A program made the translations under genes and the position numbers. From positions 248,001-312,000 of the forward strand of contig NZ_JACXST010000003.1 of the NCBI RefSeq assembly GCF_014850975.1: a stretch of DNA of 64,000 bases, written 5' to 3'. This stretch comes from Methylomonas fluvii (GTDB lineage: Bacteria > Pseudomonadota > Gammaproteobacteria > Methylococcales > Methylomonadaceae). The first letter of the stretch is position 1. Each line of letters opens with the position of its first letter. The notes below the pieces were generated by a model. The model was not told the origin of the DNA and did no database searches. It worked only from the letters and a program-made list of their open reading frames with translations. Shown here piece by piece: positions 29,567 to 39,803 of this stretch.

Positions 29567-30419
29567 TCTTGAATTGCCGGAACGCTTCGCAGATATTAAA
29601 CGGCTACCTTCTTTACCGCACGATGTTCATCAAGTGGTCAAAGCTTTGTCCGACGATAATCTGGACTATTCCCGGTTAGCCAAGATTCTGGCTGGGCATG
29701 CGACGATCTCGTCGCGATTGATTGCCTTGGCCAATTCGGCATGGTTTAACAACTCCAGCGAACCGGTAACTTCATTGGAAAGAACCTGTTTGAAACTGGG
29801 CTTGAATATTGTCCGAGGCGTCGGTATCGGTCTGGCGGTGATGAAGCCGTTTAATGTCAGGGATTGCCGAAGCTTCGATATCAAACGCTATTGGATCAGT
29901 ACCATGCTGGTGGCGCACGCTGCCCGTGCGCTGGCCGACGAGCTTGCGGCGGAGCGGGGCAATGAGCACTTGGCGCAAACTGTACATACCGCCGGCATAC
30001 TGCACAATATCGGCTTGCTGTGCATGGCCGACATCATGCCCGAAGAAACCCATCAAGCCTTGCGTTTTAAACAAGCCAATCCCGAATTGGATTTGAATCA
30101 AGCCTTACGTAAATTGCTGCATACAGATTATTGCGAAGTAGGGGCGCATCTGACCGTTTCCTGGGGAATACCCGAAGCGTTGGTGGCGATTATTCGCTAC
30201 CATCGTAATCCGGCTTATCAAGGCAGTTATTGGCGGCAGGCAGCTTTGGTCGGCGCTGCGACGCATATGGTGGGTAGTCTGTTCGACGATAAAGAGACGT
30301 GGCCAGTCTCGGCCTTTGAGAAACTGCCCATCAGCCCGGCCTGTCAGGCTGAGATATTTGCCGACCTGCAAGCCCAATATTTAAAAACGCAGGAATTAGC
30401 AAAAGTGCTGTTCCCTTAA
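29559..30419 (+). CDS. HDOD domain protein
   Basis: 286 residues. The ATG at 29559 overlaps the end of the hybrid kinase gene by eight bases, so the two are translationally coupled. The HDOD fold covers about 15-215: [56 protein letters not shown]. The HD catalytic pair is absent from the expected HD site (LHNIG), as usual for HDOD. These proteins serve as signalling adaptors, several of them in c-di-GMP and type IV pilus pathways. Confidence 0.88.
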   Translation: MTDLELPERFADIKRLPSLPHDVHQVVKALSDDNLDYSRLAKILAGHATISSRLIALANSAWFNNSSEPVTSLERTCLKLGLNIVRGVGIGLAVMKPFNVRDCRSFDIKRYWISTMLVAHAARALADELAAERGNEHLAQTVHTAGILHNIGLLCMADIMPEETHQALRFKQANPELDLNQALRKLLHTDYCEVGAHLTVSWGIPEALVAIIRYHRNPAYQGSYWRQAALVGAATHMVGSLFDDKETWPVSAFEKLPISPACQAEIFADLQAQYLKTQELAKVLFP

Positions 30420-30449
30420 AAACTGTCTCAGAAACAAGCCCCGAAACAA

Positions 30450-31769
30450 CTACTTTAGTCTTTTTATCTGCCTGATTCGGCCGTAGATCTTTTGCAAAAA
30501 GCGGTTTGCAGCAGGGATCACGACCCTAAAAATTGCCTTGGCGGCGTATTTTAATGCCGTCATGCAAGCAGTTGTCACAGCGGCTGCAACCCGTTTCAGG
30601 TTGACTTCTCGATCCGCGACCATGCCATGCCGGTACAACCAGTGTACTAGGCCGCTCAAAAACAGGAATGTCGGCGTCAATCCCACCAAAAACCACAGCA
30701 AGCGGCCGCTTGCGCCCAAGGCTTCGCCGGTATGGAGTGGCCAAAGCCAGGTAGTAAATGTTTGCCCGGCCGAGAATTGGCTGGGGTTTTGCACGTCGCG
30801 AATTTGTCCGCTCCAGCGATCCACCCAAACGGTAGTGAACGGGTGGTGTTGATTGATCTCGTTAAGTTGGCGCAAATTGATCCGATACGTCCCGAGCTCG
30901 CCAACCGGTGTGGTAATGCGCCGGACTTCCGAACTGGGAAACGGTCCGCGGGCCACCAGGATTGCTTCCGACAGGCTGGTCGGCCTATCATTGGGTATGG
31001 CGCTGCTGCGCACATTGGGCCCGGCGTCACCATGTCCCATGCCGGACGCGGCGGTCAGGTTCTCCAGCAGGCTAGGGTAGGCCAAATGAAAACCAGTGAA
31101 GGCCAGTAAGATTAAAAAGCCGGAACTGGCGAAGCCCAGTAGTCGGTGCAAATCAAACAATAACCGCATCAAGCCGGCATCGTGGCGTACCGAAAAGGCG
31201 CGCCACAACTTGGGCCAGCCCGGCCACCACAGGTACAAACCGCTGAGTACCGACAACATTAATAATCCACCCAGAACCGCCAACGCATTTCGGCCAAAGC
31301 CGTCCAATTGCAGTTGGGTATGTAGATCCAGCAGCCAGGTAGTCAGGGTTTGCCCCCATAATCGGCTGTCGACAACCTGGCCGGTGTAAGGATTGACCGC
31401 GACCATCAAGGGTGCATAAAAAGCGTCTACGCTTTCCTTGGGCTTTTCAAACCAGGCGGTGATCATGCCGTCCGGCGTACGCGGCATTTCCAGGGTCCAG
31501 GCGCCGTGTCGATCCGGGTGGGCTGCGCGTACCGCAGCGACGATTTTGTCCGGCGATAAAGCCGTAGATTGTGGGGTATCGACGCGCAATTGCGGATTGA
31601 ACAAGCTATCCAATTCTCCCCGGTAAATACTCAAACTACCGGTCAAGCCGATCAGCGCGAAGATGAGCCCCAAACCCAATGCTAGATAAACATGGCACAA
31701 GCGCCACCATTTGCGGGCATTCAGGATAAAGCGTGGGCGGACAATCAGCGGGTAATGGGTTTCTTGCAT
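30450..31769 (-). CDS. PepSY-associated membrane protein (PiuB-like)
   Basis: 439 residues with four membrane helices and two periplasmic PepSY-type regions; recognisable stretches include RKWWRLCHVYLALGLGLIFAL, VDSRLWGQTLTTWLLDLHTQL, and LLWFLVGLTPTFLFLSGLVHW. Family members are often iron-regulated and linked to siderophore reduction or heme handling; His residues in helices suit heme b binding. No Fur box is evident in the 250-bp upstream gap. Convergent with the HDOD gene, 30 bp apart. Confidence 0.85.
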   Translation of the reverse strand: MQETHYPLIVRPRFILNARKWWRLCHVYLALGLGLIFALIGLTGSLSIYRGELDSLFNPQLRVDTPQSTALSPDKIVAAVRAAHPDRHGAWTLEMPRTPDGMITAWFEKPKESVDAFYAPLMVAVNPYTGQVVDSRLWGQTLTTWLLDLHTQLQLDGFGRNALAVLGGLLMLSVLSGLYLWWPGWPKLWRAFSVRHDAGLMRLLFDLHRLLGFASSGFLILLAFTGFHLAYPSLLENLTAASGMGHGDAGPNVRSSAIPNDRPTSLSEAILVARGPFPSSEVRRITTPVGELGTYRINLRQLNEINQHHPFTTVWVDRWSGQIRDVQNPSQFSAGQTFTTWLWPLHTGEALGASGRLLWFLVGLTPTFLFLSGLVHWLYRHGMVADREVNLKRVAAAVTTACMTALKYAAKAIFRVVIPAANRFLQKIYGRIRQIKRLK

Positions 31770-32029
31770 GGGGTAAACAGTTGGAGATTTAGCGACAGCC
31801 CGCCTGTTGGGCAGACGTAGGCGTTATCAATTTAAAAAACAACATTTGCCAGGCACGGCAACCGGCTATTTTGCAGGATTAATGTCACAACAACCAGCCC
31901 ATGACAGCCGTTGCGCCGCGGACAAGTTTAAAAAATCGACTAGACTGCATTAATTACGTTAGGCGGCGGAGTTTGTGTGGTAGAAAAGATGGGTTGTTTA
32001 GTAAAGGATAAACAGGGGGTGTGGATGCA

Positions 32030-34327
32030 ATGAACTCGACTAGTTTAATGTTTCTGGTTGGTATTGTCGCCGTACAACAATTCAGCCGCCTACCAGATAT
32101 GTTTGAGTTTGTCGGTTTGGCTGTTAGCTTTTTGCTGTTGATCTACCGGCACCATTGGCGATTTTTTGCGCTGCTGGCTGGGGTGTTGTGGGCGAGTCTA
32201 TTTGGTAGCTGGCGGCTGTCCCAGCAATTGCCTGATACCTATCAAAATCGGGAAGTTAAGATTCAAGGCTATATCGCCAGTCTGCCGCAGCAACAAGAGC
32301 AGCGCACCAATTTTGATTTTATTGTCACGGCGCCATCCGGTAACTTTCCGGATAAAATTCGCCTGAGCTGGTATTACCCAAAGCTCAACTTAGCTGCGGG
32401 GCAGGGCTGGGAGTTCCAGGTTAAGTTGCGCAGGCCGCACGGCCGCCTCAACCCCGGCGGCTTTGATTTCGAAGCGTGGTTATTTGCCAACCATATCGGT
32501 GCGACGGGTTATGTGCGCGACAAACCGCCGCCGCAAATCGTGAGGTTATCGCCGAGTGTCGGTCAATATTTTGCTCGGTGTCGGCAAGCGATTGCGGACC
32601 GACTGGACGCTGCTTTGTCCGGCAGCGGACAGTTCGGCGTCATAAAAGCACTGACCATAGGCAGCCAAAACGCAATCACTCAAGAGCAATGGCGAGTGTT
32701 CAGAATCACCGGTGTGGTGCATTTAATCGTGATTTCCGGTTCGCATATCAGTTTGATCGCCGGCCTGATTTACCTTTGGACCAGGCGGCTTTGGGCTTGG
32801 ACCGGGATACTAAGCATTTCGCCGCAACGGGCCGCCGCATTGTGCGCTTGGCTGGCCGCGGTGTTTTACGCCGGTTTGGCGGGTTATTCGGTGCCCACTC
32901 TACGCGCGGTGATTATGCTCAGTGTGGCTTTGGCAGCAATCGCTTGGCAGCGTAACACCGCGCCGATGCGAATTTTATTGCTGGCGTTGCTGGCTGTATT
33001 GCTATTCGATCCGTTGGCGGTGCTATCGGTCGGCTTTTGGCTGTCATTCGTGGCGGTGGCATTATTGATTTACGTGTCGGCGGGCCGATTGGGCAGACCT
33101 TCGTATTGGCGCGAAGCCAGCAGCGCGCAATTGGCTACGGCCGTGGGTTTGTCGCCCTTATTGATCGTGTTTTTTCAGCAGGTATCGTTAATATCACCTG
33201 TCGCCAATTGGCTGGCGGTGCCGGTTATCGGTATTTTGATTGTCCCGCCGGCTTTGCTGGCGGTGGTGTTACTGTTTATCTGGCCGGCACTCGGGGCGCT
33301 GTTGTTGCAACTTCTGGACTATGTGTTGCAAGGGTTGTGGTGGGTACTTTCGCAAATGGCCGAACTACCATTAGCCAGCATCTATTGCCTCCCGCCGCCT
33401 GGGTATGCGATTGGTTTGGCGGTCATCGGGGTGCTTCTGCTGTTAGCGCCAAGGGGCTTGCCGTGCCGGTATTTAAGTCCGTTACTGTTTTTACCGTTAA
33501 TACTGGTTGATGTTGAAAAACCGAAACCCGGCGAAGCTTGGCTGACTGTGCTGGATGTGGGCCAAGGATTAGCAGCCGTGGTGCAAACTGCGGAACATAC
33601 TCTGGTGTTTGATACCGGCGCACGTTATTCGGAATACTCCGATATGGGCGATTCAGTGGTTCTGCCGTTTTTACGCGAGCAGGGTATCTCTAAGATCGAT
33701 AGCTTGGTGATTAGTCACGGCGACAACGATCACAGTGGCGGCGCGGAGTCGATACTTGCCGAATTGCCGGTAGACAAGGCCGTTAGCAGCGTTCCTGAAT
33801 GGGCTGCACGCAAACACGGCGAGTATTGCCGGGCCGGACAAACCTGGCGTTGGGATGAAGTAACGTTTAAGCTGCTGTCCCCGCCGGAAAGTGGATTCAT
33901 CGGTGATAACGATAACTCCTGCGTGTTACAAGTAAGCACCGCACAGCAGGGTTTTTTACTGACCGGTGACATCGAACAAACCGCCGAAAACTGGTTGGTG
34001 CGCCAGTACGCTGACAGTCTAGCCAGCGAGGTGTTGTTGGCACCGCACCATGGCAGCAAAACCTCGTCAAGCCTGGCTTTGCTTGAAAAAGTAAATCCCA
34101 CGCTTATTTTGATTCCCGCCGGTTATCAAAACCGCTTTGGTTTTCCGCATCGGCAGGTTATCGAACGCTATAGCCAACTTGGTATCGCTTGGTTGAATAC
34201 TGCCGAACAGGGCGCTATTTCTGTGCGTAGTGGACCCGAAAGGATTCAGCCGATAGGCGAACGAGCCAAACGGCAACGATATTGGCGGGCGCCCGTGCCG
34301 AATCGGCAGAGTATTGATGTCAGATAA
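32030..34327 (+). CDS. comEC: DNA internalisation channel ComEC/Rec2
   Basis: 765 residues from the ATG at 32030; an in-frame GTG at 32021 would add three residues. Domain order matches ComEC: an N-terminal OB-like DUF4131 domain, the multi-helix Competence channel (about 205-470, with VVHLIVISGSHISLIAGLIY), and a C-terminal metallo-beta-lactamase-like domain (about 505-735) with LDVGQG, SHGDNDHSGG and a late APHHGS. Transports single-stranded DNA during natural transformation. Confidence 0.93.
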   Translation: MNSTSLMFLVGIVAVQQFSRLPDMFEFVGLAVSFLLLIYRHHWRFFALLAGVLWASLFGSWRLSQQLPDTYQNREVKIQGYIASLPQQQEQRTNFDFIVTAPSGNFPDKIRLSWYYPKLNLAAGQGWEFQVKLRRPHGRLNPGGFDFEAWLFANHIGATGYVRDKPPPQIVRLSPSVGQYFARCRQAIADRLDAALSGSGQFGVIKALTIGSQNAITQEQWRVFRITGVVHLIVISGSHISLIAGLIYLWTRRLWAWTGILSISPQRAAALCAWLAAVFYAGLAGYSVPTLRAVIMLSVALAAIAWQRNTAPMRILLLALLAVLLFDPLAVLSVGFWLSFVAVALLIYVSAGRLGRPSYWREASSAQLATAVGLSPLLIVFFQQVSLISPVANWLAVPVIGILIVPPALLAVVLLFIWPALGALLLQLLDYVLQGLWWVLSQMAELPLASIYCLPPPGYAIGLAVIGVLLLLAPRGLPCRYLSPLLFLPLILVDVEKPKPGEAWLTVLDVGQGLAAVVQTAEHTLVFDTGARYSEYSDMGDSVVLPFLREQGISKIDSLVISHGDNDHSGGAESILAELPVDKAVSSVPEWAARKHGEYCRAGQTWRWDEVTFKLLSPPESGFIGDNDNSCVLQVSTAQQGFLLTGDIEQTAENWLVRQYADSLASEVLLAPHHGSKTSSSLALLEKVNPTLILIPAGYQNRFGFPHRQVIERYSQLGIAWLNTAEQGAISVRSGPERIQPIGERAKRQRYWRAPVPNRQSIDVR

Positions 34328-34385
34328 ATTTTGCCGTGTCGGCGTTTCTGCCTATACTCTCAGGACCAAAATATGGAGCATTGCA

Positions 34386-34748
34386 GTGGAGAATGAAAAC
34401 CGTACCAGAATACGTTTTAACCCGGAAGGACTCGTAGCGCACATCATTATCGAACCGCCCCCGCCCGGCGGCGAGATCATCATTGACGGCCAAGTCGTCG
34501 ATATGAGTTACAGCGGCATAAAAATTCGCTTGAAAGAACCCCTGGGTCAAGCAGTGGACGAGGCTGAATTGCGGATTTCCATCATACTGCCGGAGTCGCG
34601 GGTGGCGATGTCGATACACGGTAACATTAAGCATATCCGCGAAGACCGCGAATGCGGTTTGCAATATAACCCGAGCAAGCACAGCGAGGACGAATTCGAC
34701 GATCTGATGTTCGAATGCGTTAAGTTGGTGCCGCAGCGTAAAGATTAA
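34386..34748 (+). CDS. PilZ domain protein
   Basis: About 120 residues from the GTG at 34386, which has a GGAG site eleven bases upstream; a longer frame from 34314 overlaps comEC. The c-di-GMP-binding motifs are present: RxxxR in NRTRIRF near the start and DMSYSGI (D/NxSxxG) about 38 residues later. A single-domain PilZ receptor, cytoplasmic, probably an effector for the two GGDEF proteins nearby or for type IV pili. Confidence 0.85.
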   Translation: MENENRTRIRFNPEGLVAHIIIEPPPPGGEIIIDGQVVDMSYSGIKIRLKEPLGQAVDEAELRISIILPESRVAMSIHGNIKHIREDRECGLQYNPSKHSEDEFDDLMFECVKLVPQRKD

Positions 34749-34759
34749 TCAAGACTCTT

Positions 34760-34942
34760 ATGAGCAGGTTCATGCTGTGTTTGCAGTCATGCTGGCGCCA
34801 CCTCAACGGCGATGCCGCTTATGAGCGCTATCTGCTGCATTGGCAAGAGCATCACGCAGAACAGCTTCCGCCGTTAAGTCGAAAAGCGTTTTTTGCGGCT
34901 GAAACGCAGCGTAAATGGAATGGTATCAAGCGCTGTTGCTGA
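34760..34942 (+). CDS. YbdD/YjiX family small protein (DUF466)
   Basis: 60 residues. The pattern YERYLLHWQEHHAEQLPPLS, KAFFAAETQRKW and a terminal CC matches the YbdD/YjiX family, which usually accompanies the CstA peptide/pyruvate transporter. No cstA is in the window, so it is an orphan here. It is 11 bp after the PilZ stop. Confidence 0.7.
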   Translation: MSRFMLCLQSCWRHLNGDAAYERYLLHWQEHHAEQLPPLSRKAFFAAETQRKWNGIKRCC

Positions 34943-35088
34943 ATTTAATTATTGCTTGAGTTGCTTGCGCTAAAAAGTATTCCGACCGCAGTTCACTATT
35001 CCATTCCAATAGTCCAGTCTCAGAAAACCGGTGCAATTCGGTGAACTTATGTTTGACCCAAGTTTGACACTGCGAGCCGCAAGGCAAT

Positions 35089-35121
35089 AAAAAAGGCTTA
35101 GGTTTTTCAACCTAAGCCTTT
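35089..35121 (-). terminator. Rho-independent terminator of DEAD-box gene
   Basis: A 13-bp stem (AAAGGCTTAGGTT with its complement) and a TTTC loop, with an A-run at 35089-35094 that is the U-tract of the minus-strand transcript. It lies just after the helicase stop. Confidence 0.85.
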
Positions 35122-35143
35122 GTAGTCAATTCCGATGAGGCTA

Positions 35144-36883
35144 TTATTCGGCTTGATCTTTATTTTTGCCCCGTCTTGACGGTGAGCCGACCCGTTTTTT
35201 ACTTTTGTCCTTTTTCACCAAAGCCGGGTCGAATTTGGAAATATCCAAGGTTTTACCAACTACCCGGACTTTTTTCAGGGCCTGGAATAAGTCTTTGGGC
35301 ATGCCGGCGGGCAGCTCTACGGTGCTGTAGTGCTCCTCGATTTTGATGCGGGCAATGTGATCGCCGTCTATACCGGTTTCGTTGGCGATGGCGCCGACGA
35401 TGTTGCCGGGTTTCACGCCGTCGCTATGGCCCACTTCGATGCGGAAGGTTTCCATTTCTACCGCGCCGACGCGGCCCTTTTCCCGTCTCGGGCCACGGTC
35501 ACCACGATCGGAACGGCTTTTTTCATCGGCGTCTTTACGCGGTTTTTTGCTGGGTTCTTTCATCAGCAAAGGCGTATCACCTTGCAATAACTTGGCTAAC
35601 GCCGCCGCAACGTCGAGCGCCGGGACGTTATGCTCAACCTGATATTGGTTGATTAATTGGTTATAAAAGCTGAGTTCCTCGCCGGCCAGCGTATCGGTAA
35701 TCCGTTGTTTGAAACGGTTGATGCGGGCGTTGTTGATAAAGTCGGTGGAAGGCAATTGCATTTCTTCGACTTTTTGTTTGGTGGCTTGCTCGATATTGGC
35801 CAGCAGGCGTTTTTCGCGCGGCGAGACGAACAAAATGGCGTCCCCGGTGCGGCCGGCACGACCGGTACGGCCGATACGATGGATATAAGATTCGGTGTCG
35901 TAAGGGATGTCGTAATTGACGACATGGGTGATACGATCAACGTCCAGGCCTCGGGCGGCAACGTCGGTGGCGATCAGAATATCCAGTTTGCCGCTTTTCA
36001 AGTTATCGATAGCCCGCTCGCGCAAGGCTTGCGACATGTCGCCGTTGATCGCTGAGGCGGAAAAGCCACGCGCTTCCAATTTTTCCGCGACTTCGATGGT
36101 AGCGGTTTTGGTTCTGACGAAGATAATCATGCCGTCGAAGTTTTCCGCTTCCAGAATCCGGGTCAGCGCGTCCATTTTGTGCACGCCGCTGACAAACCAG
36201 TAGCGTTGGCGAATATTGGCGGCGGTCGCGGTTTTGACCTTGATGGTGACTTGTTCGGGGTTGTTCAGGTATTTCTGCGCAATTTTGCGGATTTCGGTCG
36301 GCATCGTGGCCGAGAACAGTGCGGTTTGGCGCGTCGATGGGGTTTGTTCCAGAATCCACTCGACATCGTCGATAAAACCCATCCGCAACATTTCATCTGC
36401 TTCGTCCAATACCAAAGTAGACAGTTGGTCCAGCTTCAGTGTGCCGCGGCGCATGTGGTCCATAACCCGTCCCGGTGTACCCACCACGACATGCGCACCG
36501 CGATTCAATTGGCGTAGCTGGCTAGTGTAATCCTGGCCGCCGTAGATAGGTAAGACGTGGAAGCCTTTGATGTGCGCGGCATAACTTTGAAAAGCCTCGG
36601 CAACCTGTATCGCTAACTCGCGGGTAGGGGCTAGCACCAAAGCTTGCGGGTCTTTTTGATTGAGATTGATACGCGACAAAATCGGCAAAGCGAATGCAGC
36701 GGTTTTACCGGTACCGGTCTGGGCTTGGCCCAACACGTCGCGACCAGCCATCACGAACGGAATAATCTGAGCTTGAATCGGAGAAGGCGTTTCGTAACCG
36801 ACACTTTCCAGCGCTTTTAAAATGCTGTCTGAAAGCGATAAATCTTTAAAGGAAGGCGTGGCGGAGGAAGGGGCGTCGGACAT
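35144..36883 (-). CDS. deaD: DEAD-box RNA helicase (DeaD/CsdA-like)
   Basis: 579 residues. Helicase core motifs: Q motif, AQTGTGKT at 54-61, PTRELA, DEADEML, SAT, RGLDVDRI and HRIGRTGRAGR. After a charged linker (KKPRKDADEKSRSDRGDRG) comes a DbpA/CsdA-type RNA-binding domain at about 475-550 (VEMETFRIEVGHSDGVKPGN, IGAIANETGIDGDHI-like). A basic tail follows. It remodels RNA structure in ribosome assembly and cold shock. A strong terminator follows the stop. Confidence 0.93.
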   Translation of the reverse strand: MSDAPSSATPSFKDLSLSDSILKALESVGYETPSPIQAQIIPFVMAGRDVLGQAQTGTGKTAAFALPILSRINLNQKDPQALVLAPTRELAIQVAEAFQSYAAHIKGFHVLPIYGGQDYTSQLRQLNRGAHVVVGTPGRVMDHMRRGTLKLDQLSTLVLDEADEMLRMGFIDDVEWILEQTPSTRQTALFSATMPTEIRKIAQKYLNNPEQVTIKVKTATAANIRQRYWFVSGVHKMDALTRILEAENFDGMIIFVRTKTATIEVAEKLEARGFSASAINGDMSQALRERAIDNLKSGKLDILIATDVAARGLDVDRITHVVNYDIPYDTESYIHRIGRTGRAGRTGDAILFVSPREKRLLANIEQATKQKVEEMQLPSTDFINNARINRFKQRITDTLAGEELSFYNQLINQYQVEHNVPALDVAAALAKLLQGDTPLLMKEPSKKPRKDADEKSRSDRGDRGPRREKGRVGAVEMETFRIEVGHSDGVKPGNIVGAIANETGIDGDHIARIKIEEHYSTVELPAGMPKDLFQALKKVRVVGKTLDISKFDPALVKKDKSKKRVGSPSRRGKNKDQAE

Positions 36884-37004
36884 TAATAATACCTGTAGAA
36901 AAAAAGAGAGTCGCCGGCCATGGGCTAGCTATGCCCGGCATTGTATCGCAACTTGGCCTGATATTGCTTAACTTATTGATAATTACCGTAAAATCCTGGC
37001 TTGT

Positions 37005-37979
37005 TTAGTTTGCTTTTTTGGATGAGTAATTTAAGCAAATAAAGATGAAAAATTGCGCGCCGAAAATCAGATTAGCCATCAAAAGATGTACCGGCTGAGC
37101 AACAGCCGGAAAGCCCAATCGGTCCAGGCTGACGCCGGCCAAAATGGCTGTAACGATCAATCCCACTAAAACGTAAGCCGTGCGCAACAGCAAGCTCTGT
37201 TTGTCGGCCTGTTGATAAATTTTCCAAGCCAGCCAGAGGTTGGTGAACAAAATGATCGATGAAAAAGACCGGTGAATATAAAAAATGATCGGAAAACTAT
37301 CTCGCCAATATTGCCTGTCGATATAGCTGTGCTGATGAGCGATGTAATCTACTGCTTCCCTGACTTGGGTGCCCATTGCCACTTGTAGCAAGGTCATACC
37401 CATCGCCATTTTTAAAACCAAAGCAAAACGCGGTGTCAGCCAATGGCTGTCGATGGCTTCCAGGATGGGTTTTTGCGATCTGGCAATGGCGTAGATTAGC
37501 AGCGCTACGATAAATAAGGCCAACAACATGTGCAGCGTTATCATTAATGGCTTTAAGTTACTCGCTACCACGGCCGAACCCAGCCAGCCCTGAAAACCGA
37601 CCAGCAAAAACACCGATAACGCTAGATAAAAGATGGCTTTGTCGGCTTTCAGGTAAACCCGCGACGTCCAGGCGGTGAGAAAAATCAGAAAACCGATCGT
37701 CACGCCAACCAGACGATTGGTATATTCGGTCCAGGTTTTTACCGGATTGAAGGTGGTGCTTTCATAGCCGCGCGCCGCATATATTTCGTGATAATTGGCA
37801 GGCAGTTGCGATTCGTGAGTGGGTGGCACCCATTGCCCGAAGCAGGTCGGCCAATCCGGGCAGCCCATGCCGGCTCCTGAGGCGCGGACGATGCCGCCAA
37901 CCAGAATTACGAAATACACAGCAAAGATGGTCAGTGTGCCTAAGCGGCGAAAGCGGGCGGCGTCTTGAGCGTCTATCAT
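37005..37979 (-). CDS. ctaA: heme A synthase CtaA/COX15
   Basis: 324 residues with eight membrane helices in two similar halves and the conserved heme-ligand histidines (ITLHMLLALF; YIHRSFSSI; QPVHLLMANL). The N-terminal GGIVRASGAGMGCPDWPTCF signature is typical of the COX15 branch. Converts heme O to heme A for cytochrome c oxidase. Only 13 bp separate it from the HDOD gene upstream, so they probably share a transcript. Confidence 0.93.
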   Translation of the reverse strand: MIDAQDAARFRRLGTLTIFAVYFVILVGGIVRASGAGMGCPDWPTCFGQWVPPTHESQLPANYHEIYAARGYESTTFNPVKTWTEYTNRLVGVTIGFLIFLTAWTSRVYLKADKAIFYLALSVFLLVGFQGWLGSAVVASNLKPLMITLHMLLALFIVALLIYAIARSQKPILEAIDSHWLTPRFALVLKMAMGMTLLQVAMGTQVREAVDYIAHQHSYIDRQYWRDSFPIIFYIHRSFSSIILFTNLWLAWKIYQQADKQSLLLRTAYVLVGLIVTAILAGVSLDRLGFPAVAQPVHLLMANLIFGAQFFIFICLNYSSKKAN

Positions 37980-37992
37980 GTCTTGTTAAATC

Positions 37993-38835
37993 TCAAAGGA
38001 ACATTGAATGCGCGAGTTCGATCTCTTCCGAGACCCCTTCAATTTCCAAAATTTCGGTATCAGGCTGAATGCCCAGTTTCACAAAGGCAGGTACAGTGTT
38101 CCAGTCGACGCGGCAAGCTGGATGGTCGGTGCCGGCGATGCTTTGCAGGAAAGCGACTTGCACTAAATCGACGTAATCGGCCTTGGCGCCCGAGTCGCGC
38201 TGAAAATCCACATATTCGGAAGGCACCAGTTTCAGTTCTTCCGGGAAATTCCAGGTATTCATGATCAGTTTGCCGACGTGCGGATGAGCTTTTTCCAATA
38301 GCTTATCCAGCCGCGATGGGCTGTCTTTGAATTCAGGGATTTTTTCGACCAGCGTCAGTATCGGCAATTTACCGATTTGATGGATTAGTCCGGCCAGCAT
38401 CGCTTCGTCGGCGTTTAAATGTGGCACGAATGCAGCCAAAGCGCGGCTGATCGCCGAGACATTGACGCCTTGCTCCCAGGTGCTGCGAAAATAGCCTTCC
38501 AGTAGCGCCGTGGTAGGCGTGAACATTTGCTGCATGATCAAACTGGTGATCAGGGTGCGAATGGTGTTATTGCCGAGCCGGGTAACAGCCATTTGAATAT
38601 TTTTGATTTCCATCGTACCGCGATACAAGGGGCTGTTGGCAACTTGTATCAAACGGGCAGAAATCGCGGCATCGGTGGCGATGATCTCGGCCAAGCTTTG
38701 CGCGGTGGCATCGCCCTTACTAACAGCATCACGGACTTTTATGGCCACATCCGGCAAGGTTGGCAGGATTAATCGGTTGGCGTCCAGTTCCGCTTGCACA
38801 TGGACTAAAAAGTCTTGAACAGATTTGAATTGCAT
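37993..38835 (-). CDS. HDOD domain protein
   Basis: 280 residues. HDOD fold at about 15-210: RLILPTLPDVAIKVRDAV, AISARLIQVANSPLYRG, MAVTRLGNNTIRTLI, LAGLIHQIGKLPILTLV. No other domain is evident. It lies 14 bp downstream of ygfZ on the same strand and 13 bp upstream of ctaA. Signalling adaptor, partner unknown. Confidence 0.87.
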   Translation of the reverse strand: MQFKSVQDFLVHVQAELDANRLILPTLPDVAIKVRDAVSKGDATAQSLAEIIATDAAISARLIQVANSPLYRGTMEIKNIQMAVTRLGNNTIRTLITSLIMQQMFTPTTALLEGYFRSTWEQGVNVSAISRALAAFVPHLNADEAMLAGLIHQIGKLPILTLVEKIPEFKDSPSRLDKLLEKAHPHVGKLIMNTWNFPEELKLVPSEYVDFQRDSGAKADYVDLVQVAFLQSIAGTDHPACRVDWNTVPAFVKLGIQPDTEILEIEGVSEEIELAHSMFL

Positions 38836-38849
38836 GGATTGAATTTCCG

Positions 38850-39803
38850 CTATTGATCCGAAATTATCGTGATAGGCGTCCGATAGTCGTCATCAAGTAT
38901 AAGGTTTTTTGGCAGTCCATCAACTATTTGCAGGACCACTAGTGCCCGGTTTATTCCAGACCAGACCGCGTTAGCCAATACGCACCCCATGCTTTGCTGA
39001 GAAATACCATCCAACACCTTACAGCCATTAACCAAGCCGCTGGCTGATGGCTGACACTCCGCAATAAACAGCGCGCGTTTAACTTTGCCCAGATAATGAC
39101 TGCGAGCCACAATTTCCTGGCCTGTGTAACAGCCTTTACTGAAACTGATGCCGCCCAGTTGGTCAATACCCAGCATCTGCGGAATGTGCTGTTCTGATTG
39201 GTTAATATCAAACCAGGGCAGGGCGGTAGAGATGTCTTGATAACGCCACTCGTCCAGGCAGCCGGATTCGAAATCGTATTGGCTACGCAGTAATCCGATA
39301 AATTCATCGATTTGATCTGGCGCACCCAATACCAGATGACGCGGCGCGTCCGGTAATTTAATGGTAGTTAACGGCATTTGCCCTACAGCGAAACGGTCGA
39401 TCGGAGCGTCAAACTCAGGCGTAAGTCCTGTTATGCCCAGGATATGCATGCTTCCAGTTTGATCCTGCAATTTTGCATCCGCACGCAATACGTACATCCG
39501 CAATTTTTTTAACACGGTGTCGAGCAAATCCGCAGGTAGTATCAGGTAAAAAGACGCTGGCGATTTAACCACCAACAGTGTACTGATAACTCGGCCTTTG
39601 GCGTTACAGAATCCGGTTATACTGGCTTGCGATGCCGATAAATCGTTAATATTGCATGTTAGTTGGCCTTGTAAGAGTTTTGCGGCATCCTGACCGGTAA
39701 CTTCTATGAGGCTCAAGCCGGTGGATGCGAATACTCGTCTCGATAAAGCAAGCCCATTGGGTTCGCTAAAAGCGTTTGTGGGGTTTGTCCGGTCTTCAAG
39801 CAT
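38850..39803 (-). CDS. ygfZ: tRNA-modifying/Fe-S protein YgfZ
   Basis: 317 residues of the GcvT-like fold with the YgfZ signature KGCYTGQEIVAR, the cysteine of which is essential in E. coli. YgfZ is folate-dependent and supports Fe-S enzymes such as MiaB. Divergent from a YgfX-like gene at 39881, as is typical of the E. coli ygfZ region. Confidence 0.92.
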   Translation of the reverse strand: MLEDRTNPTNAFSEPNGLALSRRVFASTGLSLIEVTGQDAAKLLQGQLTCNINDLSASQASITGFCNAKGRVISTLLVVKSPASFYLILPADLLDTVLKKLRMYVLRADAKLQDQTGSMHILGITGLTPEFDAPIDRFAVGQMPLTTIKLPDAPRHLVLGAPDQIDEFIGLLRSQYDFESGCLDEWRYQDISTALPWFDINQSEQHIPQMLGIDQLGGISFSKGCYTGQEIVARSHYLGKVKRALFIAECQPSASGLVNGCKVLDGISQQSMGCVLANAVWSGINRALVVLQIVDGLPKNLILDDDYRTPITIISDQ

